64,000 bases of DNA from Chitinophagaceae bacterium (GCA_020403425.1 JADBXR010000008.1:206986-270985), one strand, 5' to 3'; positions 21,227 to 32,636 are shown, counted from the stretch's first letter. Numbers and translations: made by a program. Notes: generated by a model not told the origin, from the sequence alone.

Positions 21227-21874
21227 ATGCCGATCATTGCCCCATCACTGTTAAGTGCCGATTTCCTGAACCTGCAGAAAGATTGTGAGATGTTGAATGC
21301 CAGTGAAGCTGACTGGTTTCACCTGGATGTGATGGACGGGAGTTTTGTTCCCAATATCAGTTTTGGGTTCCCGGTGATCGAACCTGTCTGCAAAGCCACC
21401 ACCAAGGTATGCGACGTGCACCTGATGATATTGGAACCCGGCAAATATGCCGAAGCGTTCCAGAAAGCCGGCGCCAATATCCTAACCGTACATATTGAGG
21501 CCTGTCCGCATCTGCACCGCAACCTGCAGCAGATCAAAAGCCTGGGCATGAAAGCTGGTGTGGCACTGAATCCGCATACGCCGGTAGACCAGCTCCATGA
21601 TATCATACAGGATATTGACCTGGTCTGCCTGATGAGCGTTAACCCTGGTTTTGGTGGTCAGCAATTCATCCCACGAACGCTCGACAAGATCCGGGCACTG
21701 AAACAGCTCATTACCGAAAGAGGCGCAAACACCCTGATCGAGATCGATGGCGGCGTGACCCTTGAGAACGCACCTTCTATCCTGCAGGCCGGCGCCGATG
21801 TACTGGTAGCGGGCAACACCGTTTTCAAATCGGCGGATCCGGTTGCCACCATTGCAGCCCTGAAAAAATTATAG
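21227..21874 (+). CDS. rpe: ribulose-phosphate 3-epimerase
   Basis: IAPSLLSADFLNL, HLDVMDGSFVPNISFG, VCLMSVNPGFGGQQFI, IEIDGGVTLENA. Confidence 0.96.
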   Translation: MPIIAPSLLSADFLNLQKDCEMLNASEADWFHLDVMDGSFVPNISFGFPVIEPVCKATTKVCDVHLMILEPGKYAEAFQKAGANILTVHIEACPHLHRNLQQIKSLGMKAGVALNPHTPVDQLHDIIQDIDLVCLMSVNPGFGGQQFIPRTLDKIRALKQLITERGANTLIEIDGGVTLENAPSILQAGADVLVAGNTVFKSADPVATIAALKKL

Positions 21875-22050
21875 AGCCTCTCCTCCTGACCAGGAATTAG
21901 GTGCCGTAGAAAGATCACGAAAATTTCATACTGATTTTTCTGTATTCGGTATCCACATCTGTGTATAAGAAGTGTTAGGATTTTATAGGGTCTTCCAGTT
22001 AAATTTGGAATAGTAGTTCAGATCTTACTAATCCATAAAATCTCATCAGC

Positions 22051-23043
22051 TTGACAGAAACCATCATCAACCTCGAATCCGTTAATCCCATCGAATTCTT
22101 TGGTGTCAATAACGGAAAGTTAGATTTGCTGAAAAAGAAATTCCCATTGTTAAAGATCCTCTCCCGTGGGACGCAATTAAAACTGAGCGGGGCTCCTGAA
22201 CAGATCGAAACAGCAAAAGAAAAGATCGACCTCATCATTCAGTACCTGGAACGAAATGGCCACCTGAGTGAAAACTATTTTGAACAGATCCTTGGTGGCG
22301 ATGATGCCGAAACCATCGACAATTTTGTTGACCGAAATCCCAACGACATCCTGGTATTCGGTCCGAACGGAAAAACCGTCAGGGCCCGAACGCAGAACCA
22401 GAAAAAGATGGTGCACGCCGTTGATCGGAATGATATTGTTTTCGCCATCGGGCCGGCGGGTACCGGTAAAACCTATACTGCCGTAGCACTGGCGGTAAGG
22501 GCATTGAAGAACAAGGTTGTTAAGAAGATCATCCTCACACGTCCTGCTGTGGAAGCCGGCGAAAGCCTGGGTTTTCTTCCCGGCGACCTGAAAGAGAAGA
22601 TCGACCCCTACCTGCGCCCTTTATATGATGCGCTGGATGACATGATACCCGCCGACAAACTCGGTTATTACATGAGTACACGCACCATCGAGATCGCACC
22701 GCTGGCCTATATGCGAGGACGTACTTTAGATAATGCATTCATCATCCTGGATGAGGCACAGAACACCAACGACCTTCAGTTGAAGATGTTCCTTACCCGT
22801 ATCGGCGCCAATGCAAAAGCCATCATCACCGGCGACCCCACCCAGGTAGATCTGCCGCGCAACATGCGCAGTGGCCTGGAGAAATCGACCCGCATCCTCA
22901 AGAACATCGATGGCATTTCGCATATCGAGTTAACGGAAGAAGATGTGGTGCGTCACCGTCTGGTAAAAGCCATCATCAAGGCTTACGACAAGGAAAAAGA
23001 AAAGGAGGATGCCGAACACGGGCATACGCACGGACACAGATAA
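22051..23043 (+). CDS. phoH: PhoH-family ATPase, TTG start
   Basis: FAIGPAGTGKTYTAVALAV Walker A; FIILDEAQNT Walker B; ITGDPTQVDLP. Confidence 0.92.
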   Translation: MTETIINLESVNPIEFFGVNNGKLDLLKKKFPLLKILSRGTQLKLSGAPEQIETAKEKIDLIIQYLERNGHLSENYFEQILGGDDAETIDNFVDRNPNDILVFGPNGKTVRARTQNQKKMVHAVDRNDIVFAIGPAGTGKTYTAVALAVRALKNKVVKKIILTRPAVEAGESLGFLPGDLKEKIDPYLRPLYDALDDMIPADKLGYYMSTRTIEIAPLAYMRGRTLDNAFIILDEAQNTNDLQLKMFLTRIGANAKAIITGDPTQVDLPRNMRSGLEKSTRILKNIDGISHIELTEEDVVRHRLVKAIIKAYDKEKEKEDAEHGHTHGHR

Positions 23044-23080
23044 AAGAAAAGGCCTCAACAACATTGAGGCCTTTTCTTTT
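23042..23080. terminator. bidirectional terminator between phoH and ribBA
   Basis: AAAAGAAAAGGCCTCAA / TTGAGGCCTTTTCTTTT, 17-bp perfect stem between convergent genes. Confidence 0.9.
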
Positions 23081-23104
23081 GCAGGAATCCATAAACAGCG
23101 ACGT

Positions 23105-24307
23105 TTATTTTCCCAGTATCTCGTGTCCCAGTTTATCGCGCTTGGTTTCCAGGTATTTTCTGTTATGCGTATTGGGGTGGATCTCGATGGGAACCGTATC
23201 CACCATTTCAAGCCCATATCCTTTCAGGCCGGCGCGTTTCCGGGGATTATTGCTCATCAATCGCAATTTGGTCACACCCAGGTAACGGAGTATCTGGGCA
23301 CCTACCCCATAATCGCGTTCATCCATGCCAAAGCCCAGATGGAGGTTGGCTTCTACCGTATCCATTCCCTCTTCCTGTAATTTGTAAGCTTTCAGTTTAT
23401 TGATCAGGCCGATACCACGTCCCTCCTGGTTCATGTAAAGGATGATGCCTTTACCTTCCTGTTCCACCATTTGCATGGCTTTGTGCAACTGCTCCCCACA
23501 ATCGCAGCGGAAACTTCCGAGAATGTCGCCGGTAAAGCAGCTGCTATGTACCCGGGTAAGCACGGCTTCGTCTTCCGTCCAACTGCCTTTGATCAGTGCG
23601 AGATGTTCTGCACCGGTGGTCTTTTCTTTGAATGCCACCAGGGTGAAATGACCGTATTTGGTGGGCATATCCACCCGCACCAGTTCCTCAATGAGAGAAT
23701 CGGTCTTGAGACGATAATCGATCAGGTCCTTGATGGAAATGATCTTCATACCGAATTTCTTGGCGATCTCCTGAAGTTCGGGCAACCTGGCCATGGTACC
23801 ATCCTCATTCATCACTTCTACCAGCACGCCAGCAGGCTCCAATCCCGCAAGCCTGGCCAGATCTACGGCAGCCTCGGTATGGCCGGCCCTGCGTAATACG
23901 CCGCCCGTTTTTGCTTTGAGCGGGAAGATATGACCGGGTCTGCCCAGCTCTTCGGGTTTCGTATGGGGGTTCACCAGCGCCTGTATGGTCTTGGCCCTGT
24001 CCTGCGCCGAAATACCCGTTGTGGTACCCTGGCCGATCAGATCAACCGATACCGTAAAAGCGGTTTCATGCAGGGAGGTATTCGAAACGACCATGGGCCC
24101 CAGGTCCAGTTCGGTACAACGCGCTTCGGTCAATGCCGCACAGATCAATCCGCGACCTTCTTTGCTCATGAAATTGATGACTTCCGGAGTGGCATGCTGG
24201 GCGGCTATGATGAAATCGCCCTCATTTTCACGGTCCTCATCATCTACCACTATGACCATTTTACCGGCCCGTATGTCTTCGATCGCATGTTCAATCCTGT
24301 CTAACAT
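23105..24307 (-). CDS. ribBA: bifunctional 3,4-dihydroxy-2-butanone-4-phosphate synthase / GTP cyclohydrolase II
   Basis: [17 protein letters not shown] (RibB), [19 protein letters not shown] and [10 protein letters not shown] (RibA); start taken at [12 protein letters not shown]. Confidence 0.95.
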   Translation of the reverse strand: MLDRIEHAIEDIRAGKMVIVVDDEDRENEGDFIIAAQHATPEVINFMSKEGRGLICAALTEARCTELDLGPMVVSNTSLHETAFTVSVDLIGQGTTTGISAQDRAKTIQALVNPHTKPEELGRPGHIFPLKAKTGGVLRRAGHTEAAVDLARLAGLEPAGVLVEVMNEDGTMARLPELQEIAKKFGMKIISIKDLIDYRLKTDSLIEELVRVDMPTKYGHFTLVAFKEKTTGAEHLALIKGSWTEDEAVLTRVHSSCFTGDILGSFRCDCGEQLHKAMQMVEQEGKGIILYMNQEGRGIGLINKLKAYKLQEEGMDTVEANLHLGFGMDERDYGVGAQILRYLGVTKLRLMSNNPRKRAGLKGYGLEMVDTVPIEIHPNTHNRKYLETKRDKLGHEILGK

Positions 24308-24700
24308 AATCAATAATTGAAGTGCAAAATTACAGTCCTGTGCCTTTACTTCCGGAATAATCAGAAAGAAAGCCCGTTTTATGACCCGATTTTTACGAAA
24401 AGCCCCGGAAGGAAAAGGCGAAGAAGCCGGCCGCACTGCCAAATGCCGTTCCTGAAAGGCGGTACAAGGAAATTAACAATTTGGAGAGGAATTTGGCAAT
24501 AAAATCTGCACCAAGGTTAAATATTATACAATGAAATAGTCATTTTTATAGATAAAATATTATTTATATCCGTAAATAATAAGAAAACACAAACAATTCA
24601 ATTGAATTGATGAACAGCGAGGGGCAATGACAAGATGTTAATATAAGCTATTAATGCACAAAAGAATATTCGCTTTCTTTGCACTTGAAAAATTAACATT

Positions 24701-27700
24701 ATGCTAAGTAAAAGAATTGTACAATTTGTACTGGCGGTTCTGCTCTTGCCGGCATTTGCTCTGGCACAGACCACGACCAGTAGTATGGGCGGTTCTGTAA
24801 AAACCAACACAGGCGAACCTCTGGTAGGTGCAACTGTTACGGTGATACATGAACCTACCGGTACTATTTACCGCGTTCAAAGCCGTTCAGCCGGCCGTTT
24901 TGACGTTAGCAACCTCAATCCGGGCGGACCTTATTCTGTTGAAGTATCGTTTATCAACTTTGCAAGCGAGAAAAAGACAGACATCTATCTTACCCTAGGC
25001 GACTCTTATAAGGTAGATTTTGCTTTAGCTCCCAAAGCATCCAACCTGGGTAATGTTGTGGTTACCGGTTTGCGCAAAACCACTGAAGCTTCCGGTAAGG
25101 GAGGCACAGAAACCACTGTAGGCCGCGACAAGATGGCCAACTTACCTACTGTAGGACGTAATATCTATGATTACCTACGTGCTGTTCCCCAGGCCAAACT
25201 GGTGAATGGTACCGAAGGTGCCATTTCCATCGCAGGACAGAACAACCGTTACAATGCCTTCTATGTGGATGGCGCCATCAATAACGACGTATTCGGTCTG
25301 GCTGCCTCCGGAACCAATGGTGGTCAGGCAAGCATCTCCCCGATCTCTATCGACGCGATCGATCAGTTCCAGGTAGTGATCTCTCCTTACGATGCGGCCC
25401 AGGGTCACTTCGTAGGTGGTGGTATCAACGCCATTACCAAAGGTGGTACCAACAAGACCGAAGGATCTGTATACTATTTCTTGCAGAACCAGAACCTGGC
25501 AGGTAAAACACCTACCGGTCCGAAAGAGAATGCAGTAAAACTGAATAACTTCACCAAAAAGACCTATGGTTTCCGTGTGGGTGGTGCATTTGTGAAAAAC
25601 AAACTGTTCTACTTCATCAACGTAGACCTTCAGCGCGATATCCGTCCTCAGCCATTTGATTTCAATTCCTATGCAGGTAATACCAAGGACCTGGCTACCC
25701 TGAACAGTCTGGCCAACACCCTGCGTACCACCTATGGTTATGAGCCCGGAGGTTTCCTGGACAATACAGAAGAAGTGAAGGCCGACAGGATCGCTTCCCG
25801 TATCGACTGGAACATCAGCGATAAGCACAAGCTGACCCTGAGCAACCGCTACACCAAAGGAGAGCGTTTGAACACCAGCAGCAGCAGCACCGGTACCATC
25901 AACTTCTACAACAACGGATACCGTTTCCCAACCCGCAGTAACTCTACTTCTGCCGAACTGAAAAGTATCGTGGGCAGAAATGCGACCAATAAATTCCTGA
26001 TCACCTTTACAGATGTGTCTGATGACCGTAGCCCGCTGGGACAGGATTTTCCCCGCGTAAGGATCAATGACGGTTCTGGCGCTATCGTCTTCGGACCAGA
26101 CAACAGCTCTACTGTGAACCTGCTCACCCAAAAGAACTGGACCGTTATCGACGAGTTCAAATTCACCCTGGGCAAACACGGTTTGAAAGTGGGTGTTGAC
26201 TGGGAGTACAGCAGCGTGTTCAATGCATTCATACAGAATACATTCGGTAACTACACTTATTCTAACCTGAATGCATTCCTGACCGGAGCGGCCCCAAGTG
26301 CCTATACTTATGGTTTTCCTCAGATCGACAACGGCAAGGGTGATAACACGAATGCCGCTGCCAAATTCAAATATGCTTCCGGCTCTCTGTTCTTGCAGGA
26401 TGAGTACAGGGCATCTGAGAACCTGACACTGAACTTCGGTATCCGTGCCGATTACTCTAAATTCCTGAGTACTCCATGGACAGATGATTATACCAACACG
26501 ATAGCAATTCCTAAATTCTCTCAGTACTGGGATCTGAAAGGTGCCCGTTCCGGACAAGCTCCTAAGATCCCTCTGTCACTGTCTCCACGTGTAGGTTTCG
26601 TTTACAAAGTACCTGATGAGAACCTGACCATCCGAGGTGGTTTTGGTCTGTTCGTTGGACGTATCCCACTGGTATGGCCAGGCGGTATCTTCAACAACAA
26701 TGGTATTTTCATTGGAGGATACACTGCCAACGCAACCCAGTTAGCCCAGATCCGTTTCCGTTCAAACCCGAACGGTCAGTGGACACCCAGCGAAGTGGGT
26801 GCCGGTGTGACCAAAGGACCTTTGAACCTGGTTTCTTCAGAATTCAGACTGCCTAAGATCTTCAGGACCTCTCTGGCATTTGACAAGCGCTTCAGCGATG
26901 GTTGGTCTGCTACTCTGGAAGGTTATTTCTCAAAGAACATCAACGAGATCAGCTATACCAATATCAACCTGCTGCCTCCTACTGCCAATGCGGTCGGACC
27001 AGACACACGTAAGGTATATTCTACCGTTAACAATGGCAAAATTCCGATCAATGCCGACGGTTCTAACCCGTACGACAATGCCATCCTGCTGACCAATAAC
27101 TCAGAAAAGACCGGTTTCTCCTATGGTATGACCGCTACCGTAACCAAGCGTACCCGTACCAACTTCACTTTCGAGCTGAACTATAGCTATGGTAACTCCA
27201 CCGTTCAGAACGAAGGAACCAGCTCTGTAAACCTGAGCCAGTGGAGGTTCATGGAGACCGTTAACGGACGTAACTACATCGGCCGTTCTATTTCTGACTT
27301 CAGTGCAGGTCACAGGATCTTCGCTTACATGAGCAAGAAATTCGAATACGCCAACAAGTCACTGGCAACTACCATTACATTGGCTTATACCGGCCAGTCA
27401 GGCTCACCGCTGAGTTATGTATATGGCTCTAACAGCATGACCAGGGATGATGGTTTGACCGGTGGTAATGACCTGATCTACGTGCCTACCAGCGCTGACC
27501 TGGCTGCTATGACCTTTGTAACAGGTAGTGGTATTACCGCCGCTCCTGACGTACAGAAAGCTGCCTTGGAAGCCTATATCACCAATGACGATTACCTGCG
27601 CAATCGCCGTGGACAGTATGCTGAAAGAAACGGAAGCCGTTTACCTTTCACCAATATCGTTGACCTGAAAATCGCTCAGGATTTCAATATCATAGTGGCT

Positions 27701-27961
27701 GGCAAACGTTACCAGTTCCAGGTTACTTATGATGTATTCAACCTTGGCAACCTGCTGAACAGGGATTGGGGCCGCCAGTACTTCCAGAGCAATGATCAGT
27801 TCTCTCTGATCCAGTTTGCCGGATACAAGAGCGCTACCGACCTGACCCCTACTTACCGTTTCAACCCGAATGTGACCACTGCATGGGGTGTGAGCACAAG
27901 TACCAATGCCGCCTATGCAGCGCGTTGGATCAGCCAGTTAGGTGTACGTTTCACATTCTAA
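24701..27961 (+). CDS. TonB-dependent receptor with N-terminal carboxypeptidase-regulatory-like domain
   Basis: 1086 aa; signal peptide, GGSVKTNTGEPLVGATVTVIHEPTGT; plug-like region; terminal aromatic QLGVRFTF. Confidence 0.9.
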   Translation: MLSKRIVQFVLAVLLLPAFALAQTTTSSMGGSVKTNTGEPLVGATVTVIHEPTGTIYRVQSRSAGRFDVSNLNPGGPYSVEVSFINFASEKKTDIYLTLGDSYKVDFALAPKASNLGNVVVTGLRKTTEASGKGGTETTVGRDKMANLPTVGRNIYDYLRAVPQAKLVNGTEGAISIAGQNNRYNAFYVDGAINNDVFGLAASGTNGGQASISPISIDAIDQFQVVISPYDAAQGHFVGGGINAITKGGTNKTEGSVYYFLQNQNLAGKTPTGPKENAVKLNNFTKKTYGFRVGGAFVKNKLFYFINVDLQRDIRPQPFDFNSYAGNTKDLATLNSLANTLRTTYGYEPGGFLDNTEEVKADRIASRIDWNISDKHKLTLSNRYTKGERLNTSSSSTGTINFYNNGYRFPTRSNSTSAELKSIVGRNATNKFLITFTDVSDDRSPLGQDFPRVRINDGSGAIVFGPDNSSTVNLLTQKNWTVIDEFKFTLGKHGLKVGVDWEYSSVFNAFIQNTFGNYTYSNLNAFLTGAAPSAYTYGFPQIDNGKGDNTNAAAKFKYASGSLFLQDEYRASENLTLNFGIRADYSKFLSTPWTDDYTNTIAIPKFSQYWDLKGARSGQAPKIPLSLSPRVGFVYKVPDENLTIRGGFGLFVGRIPLVWPGGIFNNNGIFIGGYTANATQLAQIRFRSNPNGQWTPSEVGAGVTKGPLNLVSSEFRLPKIFRTSLAFDKRFSDGWSATLEGYFSKNINEISYTNINLLPPTANAVGPDTRKVYSTVNNGKIPINADGSNPYDNAILLTNNSEKTGFSYGMTATVTKRTRTNFTFELNYSYGNSTVQNEGTSSVNLSQWRFMETVNGRNYIGRSISDFSAGHRIFAYMSKKFEYANKSLATTITLAYTGQSGSPLSYVYGSNSMTRDDGLTGGNDLIYVPTSADLAAMTFVTGSGITAAPDVQKAALEAYITNDDYLRNRRGQYAERNGSRLPFTNIVDLKIAQDFNIIVAGKRYQFQVTYDVFNLGNLLNRDWGRQYFQSNDQFSLIQFAGYKSATDLTPTYRFNPNVTTAWGVSTSTNAAYAARWISQLGVRFTF

Positions 27962-27979
27962 CGAACGCATAAGTTTCAG

Positions 27980-28019
27980 ATAATACAAAAACCCCGCAAA
28001 TGCGGGGTTTTTGTATTAT
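27980..28019. terminator. terminator after first TonB receptor
   Basis: ATAATACAAAAACCCCGCA AA TGCGGGGTTTTTGTATTAT, 19-bp perfect stem. Confidence 0.9.
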
Positions 28020-28166
28020 TATCGACTATATCTCCCTATCCTCCTAATTTATACGATTCATCGACGGAAACCTCCATTTTTTCAGGTTAAATTATTATTA
28101 TGTTTCCATTTTGTTTCGAAATACCACATTAGCAACAGATATTTGCGGCTCAAAAAAAAACTAACT

Positions 28167-31100
28167 ATGCAATTGTTCAAGAGACTATCACTTTTAGTGA
28201 CAGTACTTCTCTTTTCCATGACAGCTGTCATGGCCCAGGTAACTGGCGGTACCCTGACCGGTACTGTAAAAGACAGTAAGAACCAGCCACTCACCGGAGC
28301 TTCGGTAGAGGCGGTACACGAACCCTCAGGAACCCGGTACAAAACAGTTTCTGTTAATTCCGGTAAATTCAATCTGCCCGCTTTACGTGTAGGCGGACCT
28401 TACAAGATCACCATCACTTATGTTGGTTTGAAGACCGAGACCATTACGGATGTGTATATCCAGTTGGGCGAGCCTTCTGTGGTGGATGTATCCCTGCTGG
28501 ACAACAGCAACCAATTATCAGAAGTAGTGGTAAGCGGTACCCTGAACAGAAAGGGCGCACTGATCTCTAAGGACAGGAAAGGTGCCTCTACCAACATCAA
28601 CTCAAGACTGATCAGCTCCCTGCCTACCATCAGCCGTAACGTTACAGATATCACCCGTCTGGTACCCCAGTCGAATGGTCTGTCGTTTGCTGGTCAGGAC
28701 GCACGTGCCATCAATTTCACACTGGATGGTTCCATTTTCAATAACTCTTTTGGACTGAGCGCACTGAATGGCGGACAAACCAACTCAGCGCCTATCTCAC
28801 TGGATGCGATCCAGGAGATCCAGATCAACGTATCACCTTATAACCTGAAAGATGCGGGTTTTACAGGGGCCAGTATCAATGCTGTAACCAAGAGTGGTAC
28901 CAACAGCCTTCACGGAACTGCCTTCTATAACGTACGTAACGAAGGATATGTAGGAACCAAAGCGGGTGCCGCAGGTAAACAGGATGTGGTCACTACTGCT
29001 TTCGATGTAAAACAATTTGGAGCCAGCCTTGGCGGCGCCATCATCAAGAACAAATTGTTCTACTTCCTGAACTATGAAGCGGAAAGAAGGAACGATGTGG
29101 GTTCTCTTTTCACGGCAGATGCCAGCAACGGTACGCAACCTATCAGCGGAAACACCTCACGTGTAAAAGTTGCCGACCTGGATGCACTGTCAACTTTCCT
29201 GCAAACCAAATTCAATTATGATCCAGGACCATACCAAGGTTATCCTTTTGTGACCAAGAGCGATAAAGCCGTAGTACGTCTCGACTGGAACATCAACGAC
29301 AAACACAAATTGAGCATCAGGGGTAACCTGTTGAAATCAAAGAGGGATGTGGGCGTCAGCAGCAGTAATACGACCAATGGCTCAAGGGGTCCCAATACAA
29401 CCGCCCTGCCATTCGCCAATTCTGCCTATATCATCAACAACAATATCTACAGCATCATCGGCCAGCTGAACAGCCGATTCAGCAACAAGATCAGCAACGA
29501 GATCACTTTTGGCTATACTGCCAACAGGGATTTCAGGGCCGTGAAAGGTGGTAACTTCCCGATGGTGGATATCCAGGATGGAAGTAACCCGCTGACAGCT
29601 ACCCCTACTTCAGGCACTTCCACTGTACCTAGCGCACAGACCAACCAGAGCCTGAACTATATCTCTTTCGGTAACGATCCGTTCACTCCTAACAACCTGT
29701 TGAATACTGATACCTGGCAGTTTAGCGATAACCTGACCATGTATGCCGGTAAACACACGATCTCTGCTGGTGTTTCTTATGAAAGTTTCACTTTCACCAA
29801 TGGTTTCACCCCATTGATCAATGGTGTGTATACATTCAACAGCCTGGCGGATTTCTACACAGCTGCCAATGCTTACCTGGCCAATCCGAATGCTACTTAC
29901 AGCCCGGTATTCATGCGTAACTACCGTGCCAACTTCAGCAACCTGCCCGGTGGAGGCGCATGGCTGGTAACTACCAAGGCCCGCCAGATCGCTGCCTATG
30001 TGCAGGACGAACTGAACCTGGAGCCAAACTTCAACCTTACCTATGGTATCCGCTTTGAAGTGCCTTATTTCTCAGGTTCCGGTTTTACCAATACAGAGGT
30101 TGACAATATGAATTTCATTGACAACAACCTGAATTCTGTAAAACTCAGCACTTCTCAATTACCTAGTGCCAAACTGATGATCAGCCCAAGGGTTGGTTTC
30201 AACTATGACATCAAGGGTGACAAATCCACCCAGTTACGCGGTGGTGTAGGTCTGTTCACAGGCCGTCCTTCTTTCGTGTTCATCAGTAACCAGATGGGTA
30301 ACAATGGTGTGCTGAACGGCGGTGTGAACATCAACAACACAGCTGCCTATCCGTTCAACCCCAATACTCCGGCCAGCTATGCAAGTTTTGCACCTAATCC
30401 AGGTGTACCTGCTTCTTCTTACAACATCGCTGCCACTGAGAGAAGCTTCCGTTTTCCTCAGGTACTGCGTGCCAACTTAGCGGTTGACCAGAAGATCTAC
30501 CAGGACATCGTAGCTACAGGAGAACTGATCTTTACACAGGCACTGTCTACCATCAACTATTACAATGCTAACCTGGTTCCTTCTACCACCACCTTCAACG
30601 GACCGGATAACAGGCCACGTTTTGCAGGGGTAGGTTTATCAGGTACCGCACAGAACAATGCCATCCGTATCAACCCTAAAATCTCTGATGCCACTGTAAT
30701 GGAAAGTGCGCCACTGGCAACTTCCATTGCTGCGACCATCAAGATCGAAAAACCGACCAAATCAAAAGGTCTGGGCTGGATGGTAGCTTATACATTCACC
30801 AGGGCCCGTGATTATATGTCTCCCGGTTCTATCGCATTCAGTTCCTGGACAGCCATCCAGAGCGTTCGCGGTAACAACAGCATCGACATGGCTTTCAGCG
30901 ACAACGAAGTACGTAACCGTGTAATCGGTAACGTTAACTACCGTGTGGAGCTGGGTAAATTCTCTGCCCTGCAGTTCTCATTGTACGGACAGTCTCAGAA
31001 CCAGGGACGTTTCTCTTATACCTACAGCGGTGATATGAACGGTGATGGTGTAAGCGGTAACGACCTGATGTATATTCCTCGTGACCAGAGCGAAATGAAC

Positions 31101-31547
31101 TTCCTGGCATTGTCTGCCTCAGGTTCAGCTCCTGCCGCTACCGTTGCAGATCAGAAGGCCGCATTTGACAACTACATCAGCCAGGATCCTTACCTAAGCA
31201 AGAACCGTGGTAAATATGTTCAGCGTAACGGCGTACTGATGCCTTACCTGGTACGTTTCGACTTTTCAACACAACTGGAACTGTTCAGGAACATTGGAAA
31301 GAACAGACATACCGTACAATTGAGGTTTGACATCTTCAACGTAGGTAACCTCCTGAACCATGCATCAGGCGTAAGCTACTTTGTAAACACATTCAACCCG
31401 CTGGCTTCAGCAGGTGTGGATGCAAATGGCGTACCTGTATTCAGGATGAACCGCGTGAACAACAGCATCAATTATACCACTTACCGCAAGGGAACTGGTA
31501 TCAACGATGTATGGCAAGCTCAGTTCGGCATCCGTTATATCTTCTAA
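28167..31547 (+). CDS. TonB-dependent receptor with carboxypeptidase-regulatory-like domain (paralog of the previous gene)
   Basis: Start taken at MQLFKRLSLLVTVLLFSMTAVMAQ; GGTLTGTVKDSKNQPLTGASVEAVHEPSGT; terminal FGIRYIF. Confidence 0.9.
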   Translation: MQLFKRLSLLVTVLLFSMTAVMAQVTGGTLTGTVKDSKNQPLTGASVEAVHEPSGTRYKTVSVNSGKFNLPALRVGGPYKITITYVGLKTETITDVYIQLGEPSVVDVSLLDNSNQLSEVVVSGTLNRKGALISKDRKGASTNINSRLISSLPTISRNVTDITRLVPQSNGLSFAGQDARAINFTLDGSIFNNSFGLSALNGGQTNSAPISLDAIQEIQINVSPYNLKDAGFTGASINAVTKSGTNSLHGTAFYNVRNEGYVGTKAGAAGKQDVVTTAFDVKQFGASLGGAIIKNKLFYFLNYEAERRNDVGSLFTADASNGTQPISGNTSRVKVADLDALSTFLQTKFNYDPGPYQGYPFVTKSDKAVVRLDWNINDKHKLSIRGNLLKSKRDVGVSSSNTTNGSRGPNTTALPFANSAYIINNNIYSIIGQLNSRFSNKISNEITFGYTANRDFRAVKGGNFPMVDIQDGSNPLTATPTSGTSTVPSAQTNQSLNYISFGNDPFTPNNLLNTDTWQFSDNLTMYAGKHTISAGVSYESFTFTNGFTPLINGVYTFNSLADFYTAANAYLANPNATYSPVFMRNYRANFSNLPGGGAWLVTTKARQIAAYVQDELNLEPNFNLTYGIRFEVPYFSGSGFTNTEVDNMNFIDNNLNSVKLSTSQLPSAKLMISPRVGFNYDIKGDKSTQLRGGVGLFTGRPSFVFISNQMGNNGVLNGGVNINNTAAYPFNPNTPASYASFAPNPGVPASSYNIAATERSFRFPQVLRANLAVDQKIYQDIVATGELIFTQALSTINYYNANLVPSTTTFNGPDNRPRFAGVGLSGTAQNNAIRINPKISDATVMESAPLATSIAATIKIEKPTKSKGLGWMVAYTFTRARDYMSPGSIAFSSWTAIQSVRGNNSIDMAFSDNEVRNRVIGNVNYRVELGKFSALQFSLYGQSQNQGRFSYTYSGDMNGDGVSGNDLMYIPRDQSEMNFLALSASGSAPAATVADQKAAFDNYISQDPYLSKNRGKYVQRNGVLMPYLVRFDFSTQLELFRNIGKNRHTVQLRFDIFNVGNLLNHASGVSYFVNTFNPLASAGVDANGVPVFRMNRVNNSINYTTYRKGTGINDVWQAQFGIRYIF

Positions 31548-31563
31548 TTACATGTGATACCAA

Positions 31564-31600
31564 CATAAAAAAACCGGGGAAATTCCCCGGTTTTTTTATG
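31564..31600. terminator. terminator after second TonB receptor
   Basis: CATAAAAAAACCGGGGAA A TTCCCCGGTTTTTTTATG, 18-bp perfect stem. Confidence 0.9.
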
Positions 31601-31629
31601 TAATCTATTTAAAAAGTATCAATCTCTGT

Positions 31630-32448
31630 TCATTTGCCCCATCCCCATTTCAGGAATTCCGGGAATGCATTGCGCCAGGTGGTCACATCATGTTTGCCAT
31701 CTTCCAGCTCCAGGTATTCGATATGGGCATCGGTATACCCTTTGGCCTTCAATTCCACGATCAGGTCCAGTGCATCATCGATGGAATCGATGACACCATT
31801 GTTGTTCCTGTCGGCTGTTTCATCCAGTTTGCCGCATTCAATGAATAGCTGGAGCCAGGGGTAAAAACCACCCTTCCGGACCTGCAGATGCATCAGGCGA
31901 TCCAGCTCATCGTCGTATCCGTCTTCGTAAGCTTTTCTTCTCCACCAAAGCGAAGGGCTGAACAAGCCTACTTTATTGAATTCACTGGCATGGTTCCATA
32001 CAATATCCATTGCGCTCAATGCACCCAGCGAGAAACCCGCAAAGGATTTATGTTTGAATGAAGGCGCTTTGCAGGTACGACGGACAAACGGCAGGAGTTC
32101 CTCGAATATGAATTTGGTATACAGTCCTGCTTTGCCCCCCCTCCCTTTGAAGTCGGCCGAGTAAGCCGTCCCGTATTCCATTTTCCTTTCGGCACCGCAG
32201 TGAATACCCACGCAAACTAGAGGCTCGATAGCATCAGAACTGATCAGCGCTTCCAGTATCCCGTGGAAGGACATGGTGCGCAGGTCCTGGCCGTCATTGA
32301 CCAGTAAAAGACCCAACTGATCGATGGGCAGATGGGTTACCGGCAAATAGATATCCACCAGCACATCCCGCTCCAGGTATTCGGAAACAAGGGTGTATTG
32401 TTCAGTGATCACAGAAGCATCTGTGGTTGTTAGGCTGGTCTCAGACAT
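31630..32448 (-). CDS. esterase-D/enterochelin-esterase-like alpha/beta hydrolase
   Basis: LLLVNDGQDLR, SFAGFSLGALSAMDIVW nucleophile elbow, GKHDVTTWRNAFPEFL. Confidence 0.82.
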   Translation of the reverse strand: MSETSLTTTDASVITEQYTLVSEYLERDVLVDIYLPVTHLPIDQLGLLLVNDGQDLRTMSFHGILEALISSDAIEPLVCVGIHCGAERKMEYGTAYSADFKGRGGKAGLYTKFIFEELLPFVRRTCKAPSFKHKSFAGFSLGALSAMDIVWNHASEFNKVGLFSPSLWWRRKAYEDGYDDELDRLMHLQVRKGGFYPWLQLFIECGKLDETADRNNNGVIDSIDDALDLIVELKAKGYTDAHIEYLELEDGKHDVTTWRNAFPEFLKWGWGK

Positions 32449-32636
32449 GTTTTCAAAAATAACGGAATGGTCACAATTCTCCGTCAGTAAATCTCCACAA
32501 AGCCGTCAATGCCAAGCTATCCCACCACACATCACAGAAAAGATTTATACCTACAGGTTTCTTATTTCAAATCAGTTTCGCTAAATTGACTACGGAACCT
32601 GCGCTGGGAACCCACTCATCCTTCAAACGACTGTAT

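Noticed and set aside
25175-26557. 460-aa ORF on the minus strand
   Set aside because: Lies wholly antisense to the first TonB receptor; translation is low-complexity V/G/T-rich with no recognisable domain, typical of a shadow ORF in a codon-biased gene.
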